DNA of 64,000 nt, taken from G965215225 sp965215225. Its GTDB lineage: Bacteria; Pseudomonadota; Gammaproteobacteria; CBDBNL01; JAAOII01. Positions within the stretch are counted from its first letter, which is position 1; each line of letters opens with the position of its first letter. Shown in pieces: positions 8,875 to 16,821 of this stretch. The DNA lies in the NCBI GenBank assembly GCA_965215225.1, contig OZ244039.1, positions 248,001 through 312,000 on the forward strand. The letters run 5' to 3'. The translations under genes were made by a program, and so were the position numbers. The notes under the pieces are model-generated. The model ran no database searches. It saw only the letters and a list, made by a program, of their open reading frames with translations, and was not told where the DNA came from.

Positions 8875-9270
8875 CGATTAGCCTAGAATTTCGGCACTTC
8901 AAATCAATATCCGGCTATTAGTTGCACTCCGCTAACTTCTGCCGACTGGCGTGATTGGTGGTTCTTAAATGCGACTGGCAAACCCCAACTAAACCAGACT
9001 CGTTTAGAAGAAGCGTTAAACCAATAACGATTAGCCTAGAATTTCGGCACTTCAAATCAATATCCGGCTATTAGTTGCACTCCGCTAGCCCCTGCCGACT
9101 GGCGCAGCTGGTGGTTCTTGAATGGGACGACTGGCAAACCTGAACTAAACCAGACCCGTTTGGACGAGCAGCTTCCCTAGATTCAACTGAAATGGCGTGG
9201 CTGGTGGTCTTTGAATGAAGAAGGCAAACCTCAACTAAACCAGACCCGTTTGGACGGGCTGCTTCCCTAA
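8875..9270 (+). repeat. Three in-frame copies of the lipoprotein C-terminal segment, each ended by stops
   Basis: Copies end at TAA 9025-9027, TAG 9178-9180 and TAA 9268-9270. The first two are 153 bases (51 codons) and the third is 90. All stay in frame with the gene before them. They encode FGTSNQYPAISCTPL, ADWR.WW, KP.LNQTRL. Copy 1 ends EEALNQ like lipoprotein 2. Copies 2 and 3 end in DEQLP and DGLLP, closer to the DALFP of lipoprotein 3. Confidence 0.75.
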
Positions 9271-9686
9271 ACTGCTGACTGGCTTTGACTGGTCTCTCTA
9301 TCGCTTCCATTCTTTCAACCCAACGGCTAGGCTAGACCAACCCCAACCAGACCCATTTAGCCAAGCTGCTTTCCTCCCTAAACTGACGGTTGACTTTGAC
9401 TAGTTTCCTATTGCTTCTATTTTTTCAACCCAATGACATGGCTGCTATATAACAAGCAAGGGCATTGTTGGGGCTGGAGCTCTATTTTAGAGCTCTATTG
9501 ATGCTAATTGAGCTATCTTCCTTCTTCCTTCCATCATTATTAAACTAGCAGAGTTGGCTATTCATCTCTTATTAGTTGAGTGCTAGTTGAGACTAGAATA
9601 ACCAAAAGAGATATGTTTGCTTGAAAAATAACCAAAAAAAATATAAATTGATGTAAATAAAAAGCTACAAAGTGATATTAAAGAGG
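9271..9686. repeat. Intergenic region shared with 2770-3075
   Basis: Holds dispersed repeat member 3 (9330-9430). It then has about 250 bases alignable to the leader of lipoprotein 1 (GATGCTAATTGAGCTATCTT; CTCTTATTAGTTGAGTGC), with small insertions. No gene seen. Confidence 0.45.
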
Positions 9687-9692
9687 TATAAT
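9687..9692 (+). promoter_or_regulatory. Putative -10 box (TATAAT) of lipoprotein 3
   Basis: AGTGATATTAAAGAGGTATAAT matches the leader of lipoprotein 1 almost base for base. Confidence 0.45.
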
Positions 9693-9714
9693 AAAGCCTT
9701 AAATGAAGTAAGAG

Positions 9715-9765
9715 ATGGAAACATTTCTGCCTTTATTAATGAAACGATTGAATGAAACAAATTGA
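9715..9765 (+). CDS. Short upstream ORF overlapping lipoprotein 3 start
   Basis: Encodes METFLPLLMKRLNETN, then TGA, preceded by TAAGAG. Counterpart of 3120-3173. The last residues differ but the overlap with the long frame is kept. Confidence 0.35.
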   Translation: METFLPLLMKRLNETN

Positions 9766-12121
9766 TGGATTTTTAATTATGCTAAAGCCTCTCTATTTAT
9801 TATTGGCTAGGCGCCGTCTTGCCAATATTACGGTGCCCTATTCGTATGGTCTCTCCTCTATGCTGCCTTTGTATGCCTCTTCCTTATTTCTTTGCCGGCA
9901 AGCAAGGGGCTTCTTGGCTTCTAATTCCCCCAAGCCTCCCCATAAGCCCCCCCCCCCCCCACATACTTTATCTGGCATGAGGCGGGCTCTTCTATTCTTT
10001 TTGGTTGGGGCTGGCTTGCTAGTTCTTACTGCCTGTGGAGGCGGGGGCGGTGGAAATGGTTCAGGAGGAAGCGGTGGTTCGGATAATCCACCGGGTGATC
10101 CGGGAACCGGCGGAAATGGCGGGAACGGTTCTCCCAACGCCTTAGAAGTAGATCTCACTTTTGCTCCCATAGAGGGAGGTTTTCGCATAGGCAACCAATC
10201 GGATTTTGGTGATATGGTTTCTTTGAGCATTACGGCAACCAGTGAAGGCGAGCCTGCAGTAGCAAAGCCAGCTATTGACATAACCGAGTTTACTGATGAC
10301 AGCTATGATTTCACTGGGCTAGACGACCAATCCGTTTGGAAGTTTGAGATTACGGGGACTCTTAGTGGTGAAAGGCAGCAGAAGGTGGATATAAATTTTG
10401 TTTGGATGGTTAATGAGGAAGACCATGCAAGTGGTGGTATTCGGGCGGGAATCAATAGGGATGGGGATGGCAGAGCGAATAGTGTGGATGAGGACGATGA
10501 TAATGATGGGGTAGGTGATAGTTCAGACGACTGTTCTATTGGTGAGACAGGTTGGATGAGTAATCCTTCTACCGACAATGATGGGGATGGTTGCCGCGAT
10601 GATAGAGATGAGGATCCAGATGATGATAATGACAATATTTTAGATTCGATGGACACAGGTATGGTTGGTCAAAGGGAGTGTCGTTTGTATGTCGATTGTG
10701 ATAATGATGGGTTGAGTGATGATGATGCGAGAGAGCGGCAGAGTGTAGGTGGAATGAATTGTTGGGAATTAGTGGATTGCGATGGGGATGGGGTCAATGA
10801 TGATGTTGAGGCAGCTGGGTGTGTAATCAAGACCAATTGCGACAATGATGGGGCAAGAGATAGTGCGGACATAGATGATGATGGCGATGGGTTGATAGAG
10901 ATATGGACGGCGGCGCAACTGAATTCAGTTCGCTATGTTCTAAATGGCGAAGGGCGTAGGACATCGCCGGGTGGAACGCTCATCAACAATGGCTGTGGTG
11001 GTGCCAATGGCATTACTGAATGTAATGGCTATGAGCTGGTTACGGATATCAGTCTAGCAACCTTTGCGAATGCTGATAACGGCAAAGGTTGGCAACCCTT
11101 GGCTCATGATACAGAAAGTTCTGAACTGAGATGTCAAGGAGATGCTTTTGTTGGGACCTTTGACGGCAATGGCTGGACGATTAGTGATTTAAGGATTAGT
11201 CGTTCAGGTCAGGATTGTGTGGGTTTGTTTGGCAATCTAGCTGCGGATTCAGAGATTCGCAATCTTAGACTTCATGCCGAGACAGTGATAGGTAAGGGTT
11301 TTGTGGGCGGTCTGGTGGGGAGGGGTACCAGTGCTCGGATTTTTTCCTCTTTGGTTGTGGCGGATGAGGTGAGAGGGAGGACTAATGTAGGTGGTTTGAT
11401 TGGGGATGGTGGAGAGGCTCGGATTTATTCTTCTTCGGTGGTGGTGGGTGAGGTGAGTGGGACTGGTAATATAGGCGGTCTGGCGGGGAATGGTCAAGGA
11501 ACTCAGATTTATTCTTCTTCGGTGGTGGTGGGTGAGGTGAGCGGGGGGACTGGTAATGATGTAGGTGGTCTGGTGGGGACTGGTTTTTTCACTCGGGTTC
11601 ATTCTTCTTCGGTTGTGGTGGGTGAGGTGAGCGGGAGTACTAGTGTAGGCGGTCTGGCAGGAATCTTTAGTGCTGGCAAGCTTGCTTATTCTTATGTAGT
11701 CTCAGGAAGTGATACTGCTATGCTGGTTGGGGGTGGAATGGGGACTGAAGTTGCTTCTTATTGGGACAGTGACACCAGTGGTGTTACCAGTGGAGTCTTT
11801 GGTGACCCTCAGACCACCAGGGATCTCCGCAGCCCAACTGACTATAACGGGATTTATGCTACTTGGGACGATGACATGGATGTATTTGGCGATGAGGACG
11901 AGCCACTGGCGGTCTGGTGTGATAGGGATAACAATGGGAATATAACAGCGGATGAACAAACCCTTGGCAATCGCGTTTGGGATTTCGGCACGGATATGGA
12001 GTATCCCGCCATTCGCTGCACTCCGCTAGCCCCTGCCGAATGGCGTAGCTGGTGGTCTTTGGAGGGGACGCCTGCCAAACCCCAGCTAAACCAAACCCGT
12101 TTGGATGCTCTATTCCCTTAA
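9752..12121 (+). CDS. GLUG/Asp-rich repeat lipoprotein 3
   Basis: 789 residues from 9752. The alternative start ATG 9977 (residue 76) gives MRRALLFFLVGAGLLVLTAC directly, with Cys at residue 95. The upstream extension contains a run of 14 C (9947-9960) coding for Pro. After the lipobox follow a Gly/Asn-rich linker, an Ig-like domain (about 128-230), an Asp-rich region (about 234-371) shorter than in its paralogues, and the DGDGLIEIWTAAQLNSVRY module. GLUG repeats lie at about 493-653. The C-terminus has VWCDRDNNGNI, VWDFG and YPAIRCTP, ending LNQTRLDALFP. It is the most diverged of the three short paralogues and likely has the same surface role. Confidence 0.85.
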   Translation: MKQIDGFLIMLKPLYLLLARRRLANITVPYSYGLSSMLPLYASSLFLCRQARGFLASNSPKPPHKPPPPPHTLSGMRRALLFFLVGAGLLVLTACGGGGGGNGSGGSGGSDNPPGDPGTGGNGGNGSPNALEVDLTFAPIEGGFRIGNQSDFGDMVSLSITATSEGEPAVAKPAIDITEFTDDSYDFTGLDDQSVWKFEITGTLSGERQQKVDINFVWMVNEEDHASGGIRAGINRDGDGRANSVDEDDDNDGVGDSSDDCSIGETGWMSNPSTDNDGDGCRDDRDEDPDDDNDNILDSMDTGMVGQRECRLYVDCDNDGLSDDDARERQSVGGMNCWELVDCDGDGVNDDVEAAGCVIKTNCDNDGARDSADIDDDGDGLIEIWTAAQLNSVRYVLNGEGRRTSPGGTLINNGCGGANGITECNGYELVTDISLATFANADNGKGWQPLAHDTESSELRCQGDAFVGTFDGNGWTISDLRISRSGQDCVGLFGNLAADSEIRNLRLHAETVIGKGFVGGLVGRGTSARIFSSLVVADEVRGRTNVGGLIGDGGEARIYSSSVVVGEVSGTGNIGGLAGNGQGTQIYSSSVVVGEVSGGTGNDVGGLVGTGFFTRVHSSSVVVGEVSGSTSVGGLAGIFSAGKLAYSYVVSGSDTAMLVGGGMGTEVASYWDSDTSGVTSGVFGDPQTTRDLRSPTDYNGIYATWDDDMDVFGDEDEPLAVWCDRDNNGNITADEQTLGNRVWDFGTDMEYPAIRCTPLAPAEWRSWWSLEGTPAKPQLNQTRLDALFP
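9947..9960 (+). repeat. Run of 14 C in the lipoprotein 3 extension
   Basis: As assembled it keeps the long frame open (KPPPPPHT). A change by one base would disconnect the 75-residue extension but leave the start at 9977 intact. Confidence 0.8.
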
Positions 12122-12293
12122 ATTCAACAAGTTTCAACTAAAACGGCTCGGACACAAGAACCCCAACCAGACCCATTTAGCCAAACTGCTTTCCTTCTTA
12201 TATATAGACAGCTGGCTTTGACTAGGCTCTCATCATCCATTATCACCAAGCCAAGCTACAGGAGAGGGATTTATATGAAGTGGATGACTGGCT
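12122..12293. repeat. Dispersed repeat, member 4
   Basis: Contains ACGGCTCGGACACAAGAA, CCAACCAGACCCATTTAGCC and GCTGGCTTTGACTAGGCT, matching 14770-15025. No gene seen. Confidence 0.45.
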
Positions 12294-12305
12294 TTGGCTA
12301 GTATC

Positions 12306-12535
12306 ATATTCTCCCGAAAGTATCTGAATAGATATGCGAAGGAGTTTATGTTTCGGTTGAAGCAAGGCAAGGTTGAATTAATCAAACACCTGATTGATAA
12401 GAAGAGCTACTCTGCCGACATGATTTGCCTTGATTATAAGATAAATGTAGGATCTAGGGACAAACACATAAAAGCAGATGTTGTTGTGGTTCAGGAAGGG
12501 AAGGAAAGAGATAAGAAAAATCACCGCCCGATAGA
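12306..12535 (+). pseudogene. Fused scars: IS1595-like transposase end plus HsdR-like fragment
   Basis: Reads KYLNRYAKEFMFRLKQGK, like the C-terminal part of ISXO2/IS1595 transposases. It continues directly into VELIKHLIDKKSY and YKINVGSRDKHIKADVVVV, which resembles the N-terminal domain of type I restriction R subunits. The frame runs from a TTG at 12294 to 12539 but neither part is complete. 23747-24000 carries the same two pieces in the same order. I take it as debris, not a gene. Confidence 0.5.
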
Positions 12536-12650
12536 ATAACCGCCCGCGCAAATGCCTCGGGTTCAAAACACCCGCTGAGGTGTTCTAACAACTCAGCGAG
12601 ACAGCTTATAATTTGGCAACAGGTGGTGCAGTTTAAGTGGGAATCTGCCT
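12536..12650 (+). mobile_element. IS30-family remnant (transposase C-terminus and right end)
   Basis: NNRPRKCLGFKTPAEVF then TAA (frame starting about 12536) is the well-known C-terminal motif of IS30 transposases. The 60 bases after it, to GGGAATCTGCC at 12639-12649, match the reverse complement of 24000-24060, fixing the IS end. Confidence 0.7.
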
Positions 12651-12705
12651 TGTTGCTCAACCCTTCGATGTGGATGATTGGATGTCTTAATAAGTATGAA
12701 AGAAT

Positions 12706-12847
12706 ATGGCATATCTTAGTAAATATAACCTAAAGGGCAAAACCGCTCTGGTGACTGGTAGTAATTGGTTTTGCTATATGCGAAGCTCTTGTCGAAGCAG
12801 GGGCTTATATCATAATAGCCGATGTTTTAGCGGATAAGGGAAACTGA
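12706..12847 (+). pseudogene. Short-chain dehydrogenase N-terminal fragment, frameshifted
   Basis: MAYLSKYNLKGKTALVTGS is the Rossmann start of a short-chain dehydrogenase/reductase. After a frame change near 12765 it continues as IGFAICEALVEAGAYIIIADV and stops at 12845-12847. The expected G-rich turn is damaged and the remaining ~200 residues are absent. Confidence 0.65.
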
Positions 12848-12850
12848 AAT

Positions 12851-13621
12851 ATGTCAAAAAAGCAACAGACATTGGAGAATCTATATAAGTATTGCACTCG
12901 TAGAAATATAGAAGAGTTTGATAATGCTCTGGTGAAACAGATTGCAAAGAAGAGCGGCTTTGCCAATCCTTTTGATGCTACATATATAGATAGCAAAAAC
13001 AAACTACCAGACATATATAGAGAGAATGATGTTTGTATAGTTCATTTAGGAGAAGGCAAGCACAGATTTATAAAAGGGATAGAGAACGCTTACCACTCTT
13101 TTGAAAAGATAGAACACACTATTCCTTGGCAATACAATAAGAGTGTTATAAACGAATTGAATACCAGTGAGGCAAATATACTGTCCGTTGCTTTTAACCA
13201 AAGGATAATAAGCAAATTTTTATATGGGGATGTTGCGGTTACTCCAAAGATATATATTTCGCATAGGACACAATATAGTTTTGATTACAGAATAGGCCCG
13301 GTCAATGTGAAAACTCAAAAACAACAAATAGAGATAGATATGACTATGGAGAATAATGGAGTTTTAAGTATATTTGAAGCGAAGAGTAACTTCCCGGAAG
13401 ATTTTGCGGTCTATCAAATTTACTTGCCATTTCTTTATTACACCGAGATGAAGAAGAAGCACAAACTGAAAATAAGAGGGATAAATTGCTGTTATCTTTT
13501 AAGAAAGCAAGAGGGGGACCACTCAAAAATAAGGATATACAAATATCGTTTTCAAGAGCCTTACAACATGGCTTCTATAAGACTAGAAACAAACTGTGAA
13601 TACGAAATAATAGAAAATTAA
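12851..13621 (+). CDS. Putative type II restriction endonuclease (PD-(D/E)xK)
   Basis: 256 residues. AAGGGA nine bases before the ATG is a good ribosome binding site. I do not recognise the family by name. Residues E161, D163 and E176-A-K178 (QIEIDMTMENNGVLSIFEAKS region) fit the metal-binding core of PD-(D/E)xK nucleases: an acidic residue, a strand turn, then (D/E)-x-K. A cluster of Tyr and hydrophobics follows (YQIYLPFLYYTEM). It converges on a DNA methyltransferase ending 17 bases away, the usual setting for a restriction partner. Product, cofactor and cutting site are inferred, not seen. Probably cuts unmodified foreign DNA in the cytoplasm. Confidence 0.65.
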   Translation: MSKKQQTLENLYKYCTRRNIEEFDNALVKQIAKKSGFANPFDATYIDSKNKLPDIYRENDVCIVHLGEGKHRFIKGIENAYHSFEKIEHTIPWQYNKSVINELNTSEANILSVAFNQRIISKFLYGDVAVTPKIYISHRTQYSFDYRIGPVNVKTQKQQIEIDMTMENNGVLSIFEAKSNFPEDFAVYQIYLPFLYYTEMKKKHKLKIRGINCCYLLRKQEGDHSKIRIYKYRFQEPYNMASIRLETNCEYEIIEN

Positions 13622-13638
13622 AGCAAGCCCTTATGCCT

Positions 13639-14430
13639 TTATACCTTAGATTGATGGCTTAGCTTGTAATTTTCTGGTATCATCCCAATTTGTAGCCTTT
13701 CTTTTATTAATTTTATATATTTTGGATGCAGTTCAGCGGTTATAAAGTTCCTTTCGTTATTCTTACAGACCTCTAGCTCGGCTCCACTACCGCCAAACAA
13801 TATCAACACCTTATCATTTTTCTTTGTTGATGCTTTGAGTAACAGCTCAAAAAGTCTTTGAGGTATCTGACAAGCATGCATGGTTTTTTCTTTGCTGACA
13901 TTTTTTACCAGGTTAAATTCAAACCAAGAATAGGGCATTCGCCCTGTTGAGCCATTTGCTAGGTTCCTTTGTATTCTCTTATCGGTTGGATTTTTGTATG
14001 GCTGGGCTACTTGATTTTTGTAAAATTTGTTCGCCTTTGATTTTCTTATATGCAAAATACTTCTATGGGCTGTCGTGAACCTTTTTACTGAGTGTCCTAT
14101 ATTGGTGTTATACACCCATACATATTCACTTATATGGTCATATAGTTTATCCAAAAAGATTACTCTTAAGTGGGCGTTTTGTTTTGGGTAGTTCATCATA
14201 AACAGATTGCCATCTTTTTTCAATACCCTCATGGATTTTTGCGTCAATTTTATATACCAGTCAATATACTCGTCAAAATTCTTAGTGTATTTTTTGCCAG
14301 CATAATTTATCCCAACATTGTAATCAGGGTCACCAAAAATCATATCTATGCTATTGCTTTCTAACTCATCCAAGAGATTAAACACATCGCCTTCATAGAT
14401 ATAACTTTTTTCTTGTGAGTAGCTATCCAT
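13639..14430 (-). CDS. DNA methyltransferase (beta-class) of type II restriction-modification system
   Basis: 263 residues, the usual length for a small solitary-domain methyltransferase. FGDPDYNVGINY at 32-43 is the catalytic motif (DPDY in place of DPPY). FGGSGAE at 212-218 is the SAM-binding motif I, followed by FITAELHPKY. The order gives beta class, so N6-adenine or N4-cytosine. It is not close to copies A and B at 1-2301 and has no GIY-YIG tail. It converges with the presumed endonuclease at 12851-13621. Its leader has the same TATAAT (14517-14522) and CACT-N3-AGTG repeat (14472-14482) as the other methyltransferases. Confidence 0.85.
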   Translation of the reverse strand: MDSYSQEKSYIYEGDVFNLLDELESNSIDMIFGDPDYNVGINYAGKKYTKNFDEYIDWYIKLTQKSMRVLKKDGNLFMMNYPKQNAHLRVIFLDKLYDHISEYVWVYNTNIGHSVKRFTTAHRSILHIRKSKANKFYKNQVAQPYKNPTDKRIQRNLANGSTGRMPYSWFEFNLVKNVSKEKTMHACQIPQRLFELLLKASTKKNDKVLILFGGSGAELEVCKNNERNFITAELHPKYIKLIKERLQIGMIPENYKLSHQSKV

Positions 14431-14471
14431 ATCTTGATTATACTCTTACCTTTTTTATACTGGTAAATTCC

Positions 14472-14482
14472 CACTATCAGTG
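14472..14482 (-). promoter_or_regulatory. Inverted repeat CACT-N3-AGTG in leader of third methyltransferase
   Basis: CACTGATAGTGGGAATT on the coding strand. The inverted repeat and the following GGGAATT match the elements at 580-590 and 2328-2338, although the coding sequences are unrelated beyond family level. Confidence 0.45.
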
Positions 14483-14516
14483 TATCTAATAACCAAGTGA
14501 GAAATGTCTAAAGGAC

Positions 14517-14522
14517 ATTATA
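14517..14522 (-). promoter_or_regulatory. Putative -10 box (TATAAT) of third methyltransferase
   Basis: The minus strand reads GAAAGGTGGGTATAATGTCC, nearly the same as before copies A and B. Confidence 0.4.
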
Positions 14523-15201
14523 CCCACCTTTCAGAGAGAGAAAGAGCATGCGCGCGGGAGGGGATAGACTTCGGTCACAAAAGAAGAGATATTTAAGGAT
14601 TCTGATAAAAGGCTACCAATACAGAGATTTACCAAGCGATAAAACGGAAATGTCTAAATTATGAAAGAAACCTATATTAGGACAATCAGAGAAGAGTAGG
14701 ATAAAATCTCTTTTAGACAACACCTAAATTCCCACCATCAGTCAAACACCTCTTTTCTTGGCTGGGACTTGCTTTGACTAGGCCCTTATAGCTTCCATTC
14801 TTTCAACTCCAACGGCTCGGACACAAGAATTCCAACCAGACCCATTTAGCCAAACTGCTTTTTTTCTTATATATAGACGACTGACTTTGATTAGTCTCTT
14901 AGGCTTCCATTCTTTCAGCCCCAACGGCTAGGCTAGACCAACTCCAACCAGACCCATTTAGCCAAGCTACTTTTCTTCTTATATATAGATAGCTGGCTTT
15001 GACTAGGCTTTCATTATCCATCATTATCCATTATCACTAAGCACACAAACCAAATCCATAACATAACAAACGAGCGCAACACCAAGAAGTATAACAAATG
15101 AATAAACCGTTATACCATAAAAAAAGCGAGCCACCAACCGAAGCCAGCGACTCGCAGATATGAATTTTAATCAAAGAAACTCCTAACAAAAGGATTATCT
15201 T
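14523..15201. repeat. Intergenic region with two tandem dispersed-repeat units
   Basis: 14730-14760 holds a decayed copy of the methyltransferase leader (AATTCCCACCATCAGTC). 14770-15025 holds two tandem copies of the ~130-bp dispersed repeat. From 15105 the block TTATACCATAAAAAAAGCGAG appears, and again at 15218-15238. No convincing gene in 14530-15200. Confidence 0.4.
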
Positions 15202-15366
15202 ATGAAAAATGAGGACCCATTATACCATAAAAAAAGCGAGCGGATAGGCCTAGGAGGACGCCAAACGAAAAAAAGCGCACACAACACCCATCCGTTCATA
15301 AAAACAAGAGCGGTACGGTCTTTCAAATTGATAAGCCAGAAATTCAAAAACAAACCGCACGCATAA
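15202..15366 (+). CDS. Small basic hypothetical protein
   Basis: 54 residues starting MKNEDPLYHKKSERIGLGG and ending QKFKNKPHA. AAAGGA lies about eight bases before the ATG. Rich in Lys and Arg, no membrane segment, no recognised family. The start lies across one of two copies of the TTATACCATAAAAAAAGCGAG block, so it could be a chance frame. Confidence 0.25.
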   Translation: MKNEDPLYHKKSERIGLGGRQTKKSAHNTHPFIKTRAVRSFKLISQKFKNKPHA

Positions 15367-15461
15367 AATCAAAACGGGATATACAAATCAAAAGAATCTC
15401 CCTTCGGAAATTTAATCTTATCTCTCATTTTAGAAACAACCGAAGCATACTTATATTCACT

Positions 15462-15597
15462 CAAACACCCACCCAAACTTTCATCCAAACACCCACCCAA
15501 ACATTCATCCAACTACCCAAACATTCATCCAGCCACCCAAACTTTCATACCAACTTTCATACAGACCTTCAAACATCCACACAAACAGCCAAAGAAT
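15462..15597. repeat. CA-rich short direct repeats before the aapJ-like gene
   Basis: Repeats of ACCCAAAC(T/A)TTCATCC with spacers of 2-10 bases, at least five copies. 15367-15461 shows no gene. Confidence 0.6.
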
Positions 15598-15663
15598 TTG
15601 TTTTTTTATGCTATATCTTGTGGTATATTAAAGACTTTCCGATTAGCTAAATTAATCTATGTT

Positions 15664-16707
15664 ATGAAAAATTATTTTACTCTTTTGAGTTGTTTGACTT
15701 GGTTGCTTTTACTGGTTGGTTGTGCTCATTTGGCACAGGCGCCGACCAAGAAGGATTCGCTGGTTGCCAAGATAGAACAAAGAGGTGTATTGCTCTGTGG
15801 TGTCAGCGGCCTCTTGCCTGGTTTTTCTAAGCCGGATGCAAGTGGTAAGATGGCGGGGTTTGATGCGGATTTGTGTCGGGCTATAGCGGCTGCGGTATTA
15901 GGGGATGGCGACAAGGTGCGTTATATTCGCCTTGATGCAGTGGCACGCTTTACTGCATTAGCGGATGGGACTATAGATGTGCTAGTGCGAAATACCACCT
16001 GGACTCTCAGCCGTGATACCAAAAGAGGCCTGGTGTTTGCTGGGGTCAATTATTATGATGGGCAGGGGTTTATGGTTAAGAGGGCTTTGGGGGTGGCGAG
16101 CGCGCAGCAGTTGGCTGGGGTGAGTGTTTGCACTCAGAGGGGCTCGACCTCTCAGCTGAATATGGCGGATTATTTTCGCGTCTCTGGGATGGCATATCAG
16201 CCGATTATTTATGATTCTTTTGCCGAGACCCGTGAGGGCTTTGATAAGGGGGAATGCGATGTTCTTACTACTGATTTGTCTCAGCTGGCGGCGATTCGCA
16301 CCCAACTAGCCGACCCTCAGGGAGCGATTATCTTGCCAGAGATTATTTCTAAAGAGCCCTTAGGCCCGGTGGTGAGAGAAGGGGACGAGCAATGGTTTCG
16401 TATAGTAAAATGGACTCTGTTTGCCCTCATTAATGCCGAGGAAGAAGGAGTGACTCAAGCCAATGTAGCCCAGCTGAGGGGCGAGTCGCAAGAGCCCAAC
16501 ATTCGCCGCCTCTTAGGGCAGGAAGGTGATACTGGCGAGGGCTTGGGGCTTGACAATGATTGGGCCTATAGGGCTATTCGGTCGGTAGGCAATTATGGCG
16601 AGCTGTTTGAGCGCCATTTAGGCCCAGCCAGTGAGCTGGAATTGCCGCGAGGATTGAATCGCTTGTGGTCGGATGGTGGTATTATCTATGCCCCGCCCAT
16701 TCGCTAG
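15664..16707 (+). CDS. Amino-acid ABC transporter substrate-binding lipoprotein (AapJ/BztA-like)
   Basis: 347 residues from ATG 15664. The frame is open from TTG 15598, but this start places MKNYFTLLSCLTWLLLLVGC as a lipoprotein signal. GVLLCGVSGLLPGFS, GKMAGFDADLCRAIAAAVLGD and DVLVRNTTWTLSRD match general L-amino-acid binding proteins of the AapJ/BztA group. GECDVLTTDLSQLAA and the C-terminal WAYRAIRSVGNYGELFERHLG also fit. The family captures polar amino acids in the periplasm for an AapQMP-type permease. No permease or ATPase gene is adjacent, so partners must be elsewhere or lost. Directly upstream of ilvC in the same orientation. Confidence 0.85.
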   Translation: MKNYFTLLSCLTWLLLLVGCAHLAQAPTKKDSLVAKIEQRGVLLCGVSGLLPGFSKPDASGKMAGFDADLCRAIAAAVLGDGDKVRYIRLDAVARFTALADGTIDVLVRNTTWTLSRDTKRGLVFAGVNYYDGQGFMVKRALGVASAQQLAGVSVCTQRGSTSQLNMADYFRVSGMAYQPIIYDSFAETREGFDKGECDVLTTDLSQLAAIRTQLADPQGAIILPEIISKEPLGPVVREGDEQWFRIVKWTLFALINAEEEGVTQANVAQLRGESQEPNIRRLLGQEGDTGEGLGLDNDWAYRAIRSVGNYGELFERHLGPASELELPRGLNRLWSDGGIIYAPPIR

Positions 16708-16804
16708 GCGCTGAGCCACGGGAGCTACGGGAACCACAGGAGCCTCAAGAGCCATAAGAGATACAGCAAATATAGGAGCTATGGAAGATACAAGAACTAT
16801 ATAT
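16708..16804 (+). repeat. Degenerate 9-bp repeat in frame after the aapJ-like stop
   Basis: Units such as GCCACGGGA, GCTACGGGA, ACCACAGGA, GCCATAAGA. Read in the frame of the preceding gene past its TAG they give a tripeptide-periodic tail (SHGSYGNHRS, SHKRYSKYRSYGRYK) up to a TAG at 16802-16804. It may be a lost C-terminal extension or a plain microsatellite. Confidence 0.6.
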
Positions 16805-16821
16805 AGGAGACAATAAACAAG

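Noticed and set aside
12294..12539. Functional 81-residue gene
   Set aside because: It begins at a TTG inside a repeat and joins two unrelated fragments (IS1595-like and HsdR-like), both incomplete.
15118..15155. Rho-independent terminator on the minus strand
   Set aside because: GCGAG/CTCGC gives only a 5-bp stem with a 20-base loop before the T run, and no minus-strand gene ends there.
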